Assembly: GCF_024448135.1 (NCBI RefSeq)
Contig: NZ_JAMRYX010000229.1
Coordinates: 1 to 54,657 of the forward strand
Direction: 5' to 3'
From: Methylocystis suflitae
Lineage (GTDB): Bacteria; Pseudomonadota; Alphaproteobacteria; Rhizobiales; Beijerinckiaceae
Length of the DNA stretch: 54,657 bases
The notes under the pieces were generated by a model that did not search any database, was not told the origin of the DNA, and saw only the letters and a list, made by a program, of their open reading frames with translations. Of the stretch, positions 8,532-19,567 are shown in pieces (position 1 is the stretch's first letter; each line of letters starts with the position of its first letter). Made by a program: the position numbers and the translations under genes.

Positions 8532-9035
8532 GTGACCTATATCGTAAGGATCACCGCTCCCTCTGATGCAGACGCGGTGAGCGCCCTTCTGGCGGCGAGC
8601 TATTCAACTCTGTTGGCGTCGCATTACGAAAAGGCGGTGCTCGAACGAGCCTTGCCTTTCATGACAAAGGCAAATCCGACACTCCTCGCATCTGGCGCCT
8701 TCTACGTCGCGCAGAGCAGCCACGGCGAACTCATCGGATGCGGAGGCTGGTCGCTTGAGCATCCAGGGACCGCCAAGATCGTCCGAGGGGAAGCGCATAT
8801 CCGACATTTCGCCACCCATCCCGGCTGGGCTCGCTTGGGCGTCGCGCGTTCCATTATGAATCGGTGCTGCATGGACGCTAAGGCTCGGGACGTAAGCGAA
8901 CTTCATTGTTGCTCAACGTACGCTGCCGAAAATTTTTACAAGGCGCTAGGATTTAAAACGATAGCGGAGGCGAATGTCCATCTTGATTCGGAGACGTCAT
9001 TCCCGGCCGTGCTGATGCGACACGCATTGCCGTGA
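8532..9035 (+). CDS. GNAT-family N-acetyltransferase
   Basis: A 167-residue single-domain acetyltransferase with GTG start at 8532. The fold is visible as ITAPSDADAVSALLAASY at the N-terminus, a central HIRHFATHPGWARLGVARSIM (acetyl-CoA-binding beta4-alpha3 in degenerate form, with a loose version of the usual Q/RxxGxG/A) and AENFYKALGFKTI near the end. Substrate unknown. It lies 36 nt after hemW and could be cotranscribed. Confidence 0.82.
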   Translation: MTYIVRITAPSDADAVSALLAASYSTLLASHYEKAVLERALPFMTKANPTLLASGAFYVAQSSHGELIGCGGWSLEHPGTAKIVRGEAHIRHFATHPGWARLGVARSIMNRCCMDAKARDVSELHCCSTYAAENFYKALGFKTIAEANVHLDSETSFPAVLMRHALP

Positions 9036-9095
9036 GGCAGATTCAGCCACATGGAAGCGTCGGCTTCTGCACATGCAGCGAACCTGAGAAAGCAA

Positions 9096-9123
9096 CCGGC
9101 GCCGCTCCAAGAGTCGGCGCCGG
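9096..9123 (-). terminator. GC-rich hairpin between convergent genes
   Basis: CCGGCGCCG (9096-9104) and CGGCGCCGG (9115-9123) form a perfect 9-bp stem with a 10-nt loop, 24 nt past the pmoC-like stop. On the minus strand the stem is followed by TTGCTTTCTC, moderately U-rich, so it most likely ends the pmoC-like transcript; it can also act on the acetyltransferase transcript. Confidence 0.55.
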
Positions 9124-9146
9124 CTTCGCAATATGCGGCGGGTGAC

Positions 9147-9920
9147 TTAACGTCGATAGAGCTGCTCTAGCACATCCGCGCCGAGGAGTTCGTGAAGACG
9201 GCCAAGGATCAGCAGCACGACGCCGAAAGTCGCTAGCGACATCCAGCCGAAAAAGACGAAGCCCCAATGCAGCGGACCTGCAAAGCCTTCGTCCATTGCC
9301 CAGAACGTGTGACCCCATTCATTGAATCCCACATTCGGGATCGTCATGAAGACGCCGACGACAAGAACCACGAAGGCGAGAGAATAGCCCTTCGCGAAAG
9401 TCGGCAGACGCGTTTTCGCATAGCAGAACGCGCCGAGCCCGATGATCGAAAAAAGCGGATATGCAATATAGAAGGTGATGATATTGCTCGGCGTGAAATC
9501 CGTGTCGCGCACGGCGGTCATGTGCCAGACCGCCGTCTGCTCCGAAAAGAAGCTTAAGCCCCAAAACAGGGCGAGCGCGAAAACGAGCAGCCACTGGACG
9601 AGATAAACAAGCCGTCGCGTTTCGGCTGAGGCTTGCAAATTCGCCAGATCGCGATCGCGCGTGCGCCACAGAAAGCCGACGAGGCCGACCGCGCCCAAGC
9701 ACGACGCGAGAATCGCAAATTGCAACAGGCCCAACCAATAGAGCTGAAACTCTGGCGAGAAGGAATCGAGGCCGAAGCTCCAGGCGAAGATTTGTTCATA
9801 GAGGCGCAGGAAGGCCACGAAGAACATCAGCGCCAAAACGCCGATAAGAACGGGCCTGGTGTCGATAATTCGTTCGGCGCTTCGGGCGGCGGAACGGGCC
9901 TCTGCTTTTGTCATGCTCAT
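9147..9920 (-). CDS. Divergent PmoC-family (copper membrane monooxygenase) subunit C
   Basis: PmoC/AmoC is the membrane subunit of particulate methane and ammonia monooxygenases that carries the CuC and CuD copper sites. The 257-residue length, the six to seven hydrophobic segments and the blocks VRDTDFTPS, YAKTRLPTFAKG and IPNVGFNEWGHTFW ... PLHWGFVFFGW place it in the family. Compared with ligand positions remembered from pMMO structures (D129, H133, H146 in Methylocystis and Methylosinus numbering), this protein has T129, H133 and N146, so two CuC ligands are gone, whereas the CuD trio N200, H204, H218 is intact. No pmoA or pmoB is nearby. GGAG 7-8 nt before ATG 9920 supports the start, which overlaps the stop of the micro-ORF upstream by ATGA. 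Function is unclear: a regulatory or alternative monooxygenase subunit is possible. Confidence 0.9.
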   Translation of the reverse strand: MSMTKAEARSAARSAERIIDTRPVLIGVLALMFFVAFLRLYEQIFAWSFGLDSFSPEFQLYWLGLLQFAILASCLGAVGLVGFLWRTRDRDLANLQASAETRRLVYLVQWLLVFALALFWGLSFFSEQTAVWHMTAVRDTDFTPSNIITFYIAYPLFSIIGLGAFCYAKTRLPTFAKGYSLAFVVLVVGVFMTIPNVGFNEWGHTFWAMDEGFAGPLHWGFVFFGWMSLATFGVVLLILGRLHELLGADVLEQLYRR

Positions 9921-10069
9921 AAGTCATCTCCAAAATTCTGGTTATGGGGGGCATGCCCCTTCGAATGGTTTGATGCGCGCGCTCGGCAGTCGCCGCGTCT
10001 GCTATCGCAGCCGTCGCAACAGGATCCGTTGAAGGATCTTTCGCGAACGCGCTCTCGCTGCATCGCCAT
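9917..10069 (-). CDS. Possible Cys/His-rich micro-ORF coupled to the pmoC-like gene
   Basis: A 50-codon frame from ATG 10069 to TGA 9917. The predicted peptide starts with a basic helix (MAMQRERVRERSFNG), continues with GSCCDGCDSRRGDC, and ends with the His-rich HSKGHAPHNQNFGDDL. Four Cys and three His in about 30 residues would suit metal binding. Its stop overlaps the pmoC-like ATG (ATGA), and it lies 43 nt after the DUF2946-like stop on the same strand. There is no clear ribosome site, so a leader peptide or a non-coding spacer are alternatives. A different overlapping frame in the same stretch looks like a shadow. Confidence 0.38.
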   Translation of the reverse strand: MAMQRERVRERSFNGSCCDGCDSRRGDCRARASNHSKGHAPHNQNFGDDL

Positions 10070-10112
10070 CGCAATGATGGCGGCTGCGTTGGATTTCAGC
10101 GCGAGAAAAACT

Positions 10113-10496
10113 TCAGCCCTGTCGGGGAGGAGCTCGTGGCGATTGAGGCGCGCGCTTTGGCTCGATGCGCGGCGCGTGACCGAACCTCTCCAGCGGAGGC
10201 GAATGCGCCTCAGCTGGAAAAATCAGAGCGATCGAAACGACTGGCTTGGAAGGAGGCGCGTCCAACGCGCCATTGTGAAGAACGCAACAGAACCCATGGC
10301 GATGGCGTTCATTTGGGAAAAGCGGCGCTTCGCCGTTCACCGCATCCTGCGGCGCGCAGATTGTTCCGAAAGCGACGCCTTCTCCCAGCGCAATGGCGCC
10401 TGCACCCGCGCTCGTGGTCTGCACGAGCAGAAGGAAAGCGATGAGCGCCGCAAAAATGCGCGCGCGCTGACTTTTCCGCTGGAAGATTGGATCCAC
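10113..10496 (-). CDS. Small secreted DUF2946-like protein
   Basis: The 127-residue product has a basic N-terminus followed by a hydrophobic export segment (IFAALIAFLLLVQTTSAGAGA), then TICAPQDAV, a histidine/cysteine cluster HRHGFCCVLH and a basic proline-rich tail (RAPQSPRAPPRQG). This arrangement, ICxxDG-like then HxxxCCxxC/H and a Pro/Arg tail, is what I know from DUF2946 proteins, which often sit beside copper-handling genes. GTG 10496 is preceded by GAGAGG at a good distance. It heads the minus-strand unit leading into the PmoC-family gene. The family call is tentative; a role in copper handling is inferred from motif and context. Confidence 0.6.
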   Translation of the reverse strand: MDPIFQRKSQRARIFAALIAFLLLVQTTSAGAGAIALGEGVAFGTICAPQDAVNGEAPLFPNERHRHGFCCVLHNGALDAPPSKPVVSIALIFPAEAHSPPLERFGHAPRIEPKRAPQSPRAPPRQG

Positions 10497-10523
10497 CGCC
10501 GCCTCTCGGGTTCCAAGTACCGA

Positions 10524-10552
10524 ACTTAGGTTTCAATCCTGGGCGCGGTCAA
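10524..10552 (-). promoter_or_regulatory. Candidate promoter for the DUF2946-like/pmoC-like unit
   Basis: On the minus strand TTGACC (10552-10547) is followed after 17 nt by CTAAGT (10529-10524), about 28 nt before the GTG start at 10496. The -35 is strong, the -10 poor. No obvious dyad overlaps it. Confidence 0.3.
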
Positions 10553-10858
10553 GCGAGGTAACGAAAAACCGCTGTGCGACCAAGCGACGCGTCATTTTTG
10601 ATGCATGACAAAGCGAATGCGCGACGCCGCTTCACGCTTGATTACATGACTCGCGCTCGATCCGGGTTGGTCGGATTCCGGGACAGTGAGTCTGTCGATA
10701 TGGACTTGCTTCTCGCAGTAACCCTCCAGCTTTGCCGTCACTGTGCGGGGGCGCGCAACTTTCGATCGGCCTTCCGGGTCGCACATGATGTTCGCCCAGC
10801 AGACTCGCCGAGTCGGAGGCGCGACCATAGATCTATCGAGCGACGCGTTATGCGGCGC
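10553..10858. other. Intergenic stretch upstream of the ACP/ligase/acyltransferase gene
   Basis: About 300 bp without a supportable gene. The downstream frame stays open back to ATG 10574, and a 78-codon frame exists on the minus strand, but neither shows a domain, ribosome site or family resemblance. The region probably holds the promoter of the gene starting near 10859; I could not pick out a convincing one. Confidence 0.5.
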
Positions 10859-13720
<2,862 letters not shown>

Positions 13721-13762
13721 GCCGACTCGCGACGACTCGCGATCAGCCCCGCGACGCGGCCC

Positions 13763-14845
13763 TCACCCCATTTGCCCGCGATGGCGCAGGAAGTGGTCGG
13801 CGAGCACGCACGCCATCATCGCTTCGCCCACCGGAACGGCGCGAATGCCGACGCAGGGATCGTGACGGCCCTTCGTAATGATCTCAGTCTCATTGCCAGA
13901 GCGATCGATCGTGCGGCGCGGCGTCAGAATCGACGACGTCGGCTTCACTGCAAAGCGCACGACGATGGGCTGGCCTGTCGAAATGCCGCCGAGCACGCCG
14001 CCGGCGTTATTGGACAAAAACTGCGGTCCGTTTTGTCCGGCGCGCATCTCGTCGGCGTTGTCTTCGCCGGTCAGCTCGGCGGCGGCGAAGCCCGCGCCGA
14101 TCTCGACGCCCTTCACCGCATTGATCGACATCATTGCCGCGGCGAGATCGGCGTCGAGCTTGCCGTAAACCGGCGCGCCCCAACCAACCGGAACGCCCTC
14201 GACGACAATCTCGATCACCGCGCCCACGGAGGAGCCATCCTTGCGCACGCCATCGAGATAATCAGCCCATAATTCCGCCGCGCGCGCGTCCGGACAGAAA
14301 AGCGGATTGCGCTCCACCTCGTCCCAGTCGAACCGCGCGCGGTCGATTCTGTGCGGGCCAACCTGCACCAGCGCGCCGCGAATCGTCACGCCGGCGATGA
14401 CCTTCCGCGCGATGGCCCCGGCGGCGACTCGCGCCGCGGTTTCCCGCGCCGAGGAGCGCCCGCCGCCGCGATAATCCCGGACGCCATATTTCGCGTCGTA
14501 GACGTAATCGGCGTGGCCGGGCCGATATTTGTCGGCGATCTCGCCATAGTCCTTTGAGCGCTGGTCGGTATTTTCGATCACGAGCGCGATCGGGGTTCCG
14601 GTCGTCACCTGTCGGCCATCGCCGTCAGAAAAAACGCCCGAAAGAATCTTCACCTCATCCGCCTCCCGCCGCTGCGTCGTGAAGCGGGATTGTCCCGGCT
14701 TGCGCTTGTCCAGAAAGCCCTGGATCTCCTCCGCTTCCAGCGGAATTTTCGGCGGACAGCCGTCAACGATCGCGCCGAGCGCCGGCCCGTGGCTCTCGCC
14801 GAAGGTGGTGACGCGGAAAAGATGGCCGAAACTGTTGTGGGACAT
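13763..14845 (-). CDS. aroC: Chorismate synthase
   Basis: AroC converts EPSP to chorismate, the last step of the shikimate pathway, using reduced FMN. Signature motifs present are the N-terminal [58 protein letters not shown] and the C-terminal [21 protein letters not shown]. Length 360 matches the family. It is convergent with the three-domain lipid gene and divergent from polA. Confidence 0.96.
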   Translation of the reverse strand: MSHNSFGHLFRVTTFGESHGPALGAIVDGCPPKIPLEAEEIQGFLDKRKPGQSRFTTQRREADEVKILSGVFSDGDGRQVTTGTPIALVIENTDQRSKDYGEIADKYRPGHADYVYDAKYGVRDYRGGGRSSARETAARVAAGAIARKVIAGVTIRGALVQVGPHRIDRARFDWDEVERNPLFCPDARAAELWADYLDGVRKDGSSVGAVIEIVVEGVPVGWGAPVYGKLDADLAAAMMSINAVKGVEIGAGFAAAELTGEDNADEMRAGQNGPQFLSNNAGGVLGGISTGQPIVVRFAVKPTSSILTPRRTIDRSGNETEIITKGRHDPCVGIRAVPVGEAMMACVLADHFLRHRGQMG

Positions 14846-14938
14846 GCGATCTTCTAGGCTTGGCGTCGGCGACGGTCAAACGGCGGTTTCGGGGTCCAGC
14901 GTCATGACGCGGCGCGCGCGCGCCGCTAAGATAGGCGC

Positions 14939-17932
14939 ATGACCCTCACGCATAAGCCCGTCGGCCCCGGGAGCCACATCTTCCTCGTTGACGGCTCCTC
15001 CTTCGTCTTTCGCGCCTATTTCCAGTCGATCCGACAGGATGCGAAATACAACTATCGCTCCGACCGGCTGCCGACCGGCGCCGTGCGGCTGTTCTGCACG
15101 AAGCTGTTGCAGTTCGTGCGCGAAGGCGCGGCCGGCGTGAAGCCCACGCATCTCGCCATCATCTTCGACAAGAGCGAGCATTCCTTCCGAAAGGATCTTT
15201 ATCCAGAATATAAAGCGCACCGCACCGAGCCGCCGGACGATCTCATTCCGCAATTCCCGCTGATGCGCGCCGTCGTGCGCGCTTTCGGCCTCACCCCGAT
15301 CGAACAGGACGTCTACGAGGCCGACGATCTCATCGCCACCTATGCGACGCAGGCGCAGGCCAAGGGCGCGGACGTGCTGATCGTCTCGGCCGACAAGGAT
15401 CTGATGCAGCTCGTCGGTGCCGGGGTCAGAATGTACGACCCCGCCTCGGGGACGGCTGGAACGAAAGGCGCGCGCGAAGAACGCCTCATCGGCGAAGCCG
15501 AGGTCGTCGATTATTTCGGCGTTACGCCGGACAAGGTCGTCGACGTGCAGGCGCTCGCGGGCGATTCCACTGATAATGTGCCGGGCGCAAGAGGCATCGG
15601 CGTCAAAACCGCTGCTCAGCTCATCAATGAATATGGCGATCTCGAAACGCTGCTCGCCCAAGCGCCCGGCATAAAGCAGCCCAAGCGCCGCGAGGCGCTG
15701 ACCGAGCCGGACGCGGTCGCGCGCATCCTTCTTTCGAAGAAGCTCTGCGAACTGGTTCGCGACGTCCCCCTGGATACGCCGCTCGAAGACCTTGGCCTTC
15801 ATCAACCAGACGCGGCGAAGCTGATCGCTTTTCTGCAGGCGATGGAGTTCACGACGATCACCCGCCGCGTCGCCGAAATGTATGGGCTCCAGGCGCAGGA
15901 TATCGAGCCGGATCCCGGTTATGTGGGCGCGGCCGGCTGGCGCGGGCGCAACGGTGAATTGTCCGAAATCGCGGCGCCCGCTGCTGAAGCGCCGAAGCGC
16001 GTTGAGAAAGCAACAAGCGACGCCCTCACGCCCGCGAGCCTCGTCGCCGCGCGTCACGCCGAAGCGAAGGCGGTCAAGATCGACCGCTCCAGCTATGAGA
16101 CGGTCATCTCGGCCGAGCGTCTGGATGATTGGATCACGGAAGCCGCTGGCGCAGGACTCGTCGCGATCAATGTCGAAACGACCTTGCCGGACCCAATGCG
16201 TTGCGAACTCATCGGCGTCGCCCTGGCGACCGCGCCAGGACGCGCCTGCTATGTCCCACTGCAGCATCGCTCGGGCGACTCGGCTGACCTTTTTTCCGGC
16301 GCCAATTTGGTCGAGGGACAGATCCCGCTCGACACGGCTCTCGCGCGATTAAAGCCGCTGTTTGAGGACGCCTCGATTCTCAAAATCGCACATAATATGA
16401 AGCATGATCTGCTGGTTCTTTCGCGCTACGGAATCGACGTCGCGCCGATCGACGACGCCATGCTCATGTCCTACGCGCTGGACTCGGGACGTGGCGATCA
16501 TCGTCTCGAAGAGCTGGCGCGCAATTATTGCGGACACGAGGCTCTGACCTTCGCCTCCGTCGCCGGCGCGGGCCGCAATTTTCTCGGCTTTGCCCGCGCC
16601 GCGCTCACGGCGGCGACGGAATACGCCGCCGAACGGGCGGACATTTCCCTGCGCCTTTGGCGCGTGCTGAAGCCGCGGCTTTTGGCCGAGCGCATGACTG
16701 CCGTCTACGAGACCTTGGAGCGGCCGATGGTCGCGACGCTCGCCCGCATGGAGCGAAGGGGCGTCACCGTCGAGCGCGCGACCCTGTCGCGACTCTCCGG
16801 CGAATTTGCGCAGGACATGGCGCGTCTCGAGGCCGAGATCTTCGAACTTGCCGGCGAGAGTTTCAACCTTGGCTCGCCCAAGCAGTTGGGCGACATTCTT
16901 TTCGGCAAGATGGGGTTGCCCGGCGCGAAGAAAACGGCGACCGGCGCCTGGTCGACTTCCGCAAGCGTTCTCGAAGACCTCGCCGTCGCCGGCAATGATT
17001 TTTCACGCCGCATTCTCGATTGGCGACAGCTCTCCAAGCTCAAGAGCACCTACGCCGACGCCCTGCCCGGCTATATCAACGCCGAGACCGGTCGCGTCCA
17101 CACGAGCTATGCGCTCGCCGCCACGACCACGGGCAGGCTCTCTTCATCCGAGCCCAATCTGCAGAACATTCCCGTGCGCAATGAGGCCGGCCGCAAAATT
17201 CGCAAGGCCTTTGTCTCGGCGCCCGGCCATGTGCTGATCTCGGCGGATTACTCGCAGATCGAGTTGCGGCTGCTCGCCCATATCGCCGACATTCCTCAGC
17301 TCAGACGCGCCTTCGCCGAAAACCTCGACATTCACGCGATGACGGCGAGCGAGATGTTCAATGTGCCGATCAAGGACATGCCGCCCGAAACGCGCCGCCG
17401 CGCCAAGGCGATCAACTTCGGCATCATCTACGGCATTTCCGCCTTCGGCCTCGCCAATCAGCTGAGCATTCCGCGCGAAGAGGCGAGCGCCTACATCAAG
17501 CGCTATTTCGAACGCTTTCCCGGCATTCGCGACTACATGGATTCAACGCGCAAGACGGTGCGCGAGAAAGGCGAAGTCTCAACGATTTTTGGCCGAATCT
17601 ACCACTTCCCCGGCATCTCCTCGGCCAATGCGTCAGACCGCGCCTTCTATGAGCGCGCCGCGATCAATGCGCCGATTCAGGGCGCGGCCGCGGACATCAT
17701 CAGACGCGCCATGATACGGATGGACGAGGCGCTCATTCGCGCCGGTCTCTCGGCGCAGATGCTTCTGCAGGTGCATGACGAGCTTGTCTTCGAAGCGCCG
17801 AACGATGAAGCCGAGGCGACGATCGAACTCGCGCGCCGCGTCATGGAGCAGGCGCCCGCGCCCGCCGTCCATCTCGCCGTGCCGCTGAAAGTCGATGCGC
17901 GCGCCGCCGCCAATTGGGACGAAGCCCACTGA
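14939..17932 (+). CDS. polA: DNA polymerase I, with altered 3'-5' exonuclease residues
   Basis: Repair polymerase for gap filling and primer removal. Residues 1-310 form the 5' nuclease (IFLVDGSSFVFRAYF, YEADDLIATYA, ALAGDSTDNVPG), 380-590 the 3'-5' exonuclease domain, and 610-997 the polymerase with TTTGRLSSSEPNLQNIP (motif A region at ISADYSQIELRLLAH), RRRAKAINFGIIYG and LLQVHDELVFEA. In the exonuclease domain the first Asp of motif I is Asn (N411 in INVETT, E413 kept) and the motif III Asp is Arg (Y562 ... R566 in YAAERAD), while motif II Asp is kept (D490). Proofreading is therefore probably weak or absent. At 997 residues it is somewhat longer than E. coli Pol I. Confidence 0.96.
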   Translation: MTLTHKPVGPGSHIFLVDGSSFVFRAYFQSIRQDAKYNYRSDRLPTGAVRLFCTKLLQFVREGAAGVKPTHLAIIFDKSEHSFRKDLYPEYKAHRTEPPDDLIPQFPLMRAVVRAFGLTPIEQDVYEADDLIATYATQAQAKGADVLIVSADKDLMQLVGAGVRMYDPASGTAGTKGAREERLIGEAEVVDYFGVTPDKVVDVQALAGDSTDNVPGARGIGVKTAAQLINEYGDLETLLAQAPGIKQPKRREALTEPDAVARILLSKKLCELVRDVPLDTPLEDLGLHQPDAAKLIAFLQAMEFTTITRRVAEMYGLQAQDIEPDPGYVGAAGWRGRNGELSEIAAPAAEAPKRVEKATSDALTPASLVAARHAEAKAVKIDRSSYETVISAERLDDWITEAAGAGLVAINVETTLPDPMRCELIGVALATAPGRACYVPLQHRSGDSADLFSGANLVEGQIPLDTALARLKPLFEDASILKIAHNMKHDLLVLSRYGIDVAPIDDAMLMSYALDSGRGDHRLEELARNYCGHEALTFASVAGAGRNFLGFARAALTAATEYAAERADISLRLWRVLKPRLLAERMTAVYETLERPMVATLARMERRGVTVERATLSRLSGEFAQDMARLEAEIFELAGESFNLGSPKQLGDILFGKMGLPGAKKTATGAWSTSASVLEDLAVAGNDFSRRILDWRQLSKLKSTYADALPGYINAETGRVHTSYALAATTTGRLSSSEPNLQNIPVRNEAGRKIRKAFVSAPGHVLISADYSQIELRLLAHIADIPQLRRAFAENLDIHAMTASEMFNVPIKDMPPETRRRAKAINFGIIYGISAFGLANQLSIPREEASAYIKRYFERFPGIRDYMDSTRKTVREKGEVSTIFGRIYHFPGISSANASDRAFYERAAINAPIQGAAADIIRRAMIRMDEALIRAGLSAQMLLQVHDELVFEAPNDEAEATIELARRVMEQAPAPAVHLAVPLKVDARAAANWDEAH

Positions 17933-17946
17933 GGCCCTCACAGCGT

Positions 17947-19566
17947 CTAATCGTCGCTTCCCTGCGCCTCACCCGTCGCGAGTCCAAAATTTAGTCGCGA
18001 CCAAAACCGCTCGTGGAAATAATAGAGCGCGAAGATCGCGATCATTTCAACGCCGGTGATTTCGGCGGCGAGCGCGGCGCTTTGGACGAAGGCGTAAACG
18101 ATCAGGAACGTCGAAATGCTTGCCGGCAGGAGCCAGGACAACGCCTTCACCAGGCTGCGCGTCGGGGTCGGTCGAAATGACTCCCGCGCCAGCGGCAGTC
18201 CTTCCATGGAGGCGTAGCTGAGCTCCGTCAGCGGCGGCGCGACGCGGCCATTCGATGCGGCGACGGCTTTGACCATGCCGACCGCGACCGTTTCATTGGT
18301 GATGCGGTCGATGAGAATGAACCCGCCTGTCTCGCGGTTCTCGCCATAGGGATCGCAGGCGATCACGGTCTCGAGCGACAGGCGCGCGCCGCCGATCTCG
18401 TTGAAGGCGAGCGTCGACCCTTCGGGAAGCGGCTGCGGCAGGCCGGTTTCGATGTCGATTCGCGCGTCGACCGCGGTCACGGCGGCCGGCGCAGTCTTTG
18501 TCCCGAGCTTTAAGAGATAGCTCTTGCCGACGACAAGAGGCTCACGCACGAGCCACAACAGCCTCGCTTCGAGACGATCCCCGGTCTTCGCCGGCGAGAC
18601 GGGCGAACACAAAAGATCGCCGCGCGAAATGTCTATCTCTTCGGTGAGCGTGAGGGTCGCCGACTGACCGGAAACGGCGCTTTCGAGATCGCCGTCGAAT
18701 GTCACGATCCTGGCGACGCGCGTGTCGCGCCCCGAAGGCAGGACGCGCACGATGTCGCCCGGCTGAATATTGCCGCCGCTGATGAAGCCCGAAAATCCGC
18801 GGAAGTCGAGGTTAGGCCGATTCACCCATTGCACGGGCATGCGGAAGGGCGCGATCCGCGTGGCGTCCTCCACCGCGACGCCCTCAAGATAGGAGAGCAG
18901 CGGCGGCCCGTCGTGCCAAGACATATTGGCGCTGTGGTGGACAAGATTATCGCCATCCTTGGCGACAAGCGGCGCGACGTAAATGGACGCGAAGCGAAGA
19001 TGGTCGGCGAAGGCATGAAAATCCGCTTCGATCTTGCGGAACACCTCTTCGCTGTAGCCGACGAGATCCATCTTGTTGACCGCGACGACGACATGGCGGA
19101 CGCCGAACATCGAGGTGATGACGCTGTGGCGCCGCGTTTGCGGCAGGATGCCCTTGCGCGCGTCGACAAGCAGAATGGCGAGTTCGGCGGTCGAGGCGCC
19201 GACGGCCATGTTGCGGGTGTATTGCTCGTGGCCAGGCGTGTCGGCGACGATGAACTTACGCCTGTCGGTCGCGAAATAGCGATAGGCGACGTCGATGGTG
19301 ATACCCTGTTCGCGCTCTGCCGCAAGCCCGTCGACGAGCAAGGCGAAATCCAGCTCTTCGCCCTGAGTGCCATGCTTTTTCGAATCGCTTTCCAGCGCCG
19401 CGATAATATCGTCCGGCGCGAGATCGGCGTCGTACAGCAGACGACCGATCAGCGTCGATTTGCCGTCGTCGACCGAGCCGCAGGTGATGAATCGCAAGAG
19501 CGGCTTCTCGCCGATGAACCGCGCTGGCGCGCGCGACGGCGATGCGGCAGCGACGGCGCCGTGCAT
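17947..19566 (-). CDS. cysN: Sulfate adenylyltransferase GTPase subunit CysN with C-terminal DUF2061 membrane domain
   Basis: CysN is the EF-Tu-like regulatory GTPase of ATP sulfurylase, working with CysD to make APS. GTPase motifs are GSVDDGKSTLIGRLL, the DTPGHEQYTRNM switch and NKMDL, followed by beta-barrel domains II and III. Instead of an APS kinase (CysC) extension, the last 69 residues (471-539) form a DUF2061-type membrane module, SLVKALSWLLPASISTFLI and IFALYYFHERFWSRLNFG. This would anchor ATP sulfurylase at the membrane. ATG 19566 starts 1 nt after the cysD stop; an open extension to 19695 lies inside cysD and is ignored. Confidence 0.93.
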   Translation of the reverse strand: MHGAVAAASPSRAPARFIGEKPLLRFITCGSVDDGKSTLIGRLLYDADLAPDDIIAALESDSKKHGTQGEELDFALLVDGLAAEREQGITIDVAYRYFATDRRKFIVADTPGHEQYTRNMAVGASTAELAILLVDARKGILPQTRRHSVITSMFGVRHVVVAVNKMDLVGYSEEVFRKIEADFHAFADHLRFASIYVAPLVAKDGDNLVHHSANMSWHDGPPLLSYLEGVAVEDATRIAPFRMPVQWVNRPNLDFRGFSGFISGGNIQPGDIVRVLPSGRDTRVARIVTFDGDLESAVSGQSATLTLTEEIDISRGDLLCSPVSPAKTGDRLEARLLWLVREPLVVGKSYLLKLGTKTAPAAVTAVDARIDIETGLPQPLPEGSTLAFNEIGGARLSLETVIACDPYGENRETGGFILIDRITNETVAVGMVKAVAASNGRVAPPLTELSYASMEGLPLARESFRPTPTRSLVKALSWLLPASISTFLIVYAFVQSAALAAEITGVEMIAIFALYYFHERFWSRLNFGLATGEAQGSDD

Positions 19567-19567
19567 G

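Noticed and set aside
9796-10074. 92-codon minus-strand frame overlapping the pmoC-like start
   Set aside because: It runs through the PmoC N-terminus in another frame and is arginine-rich shadow sequence; only the coupled Cys/His frame was kept as a possibility.
10574-10858. N-terminal extension of the three-domain lipid protein
   Set aside because: No ACP-like or other fold, odd basic composition, and better starts at 10859/10874.
13721-13762. Short direct repeat GACTCGCGA between two convergent genes
   Set aside because: Only two 9-bp units one base apart, with no stem or T-run; likely chance in GC-rich DNA.
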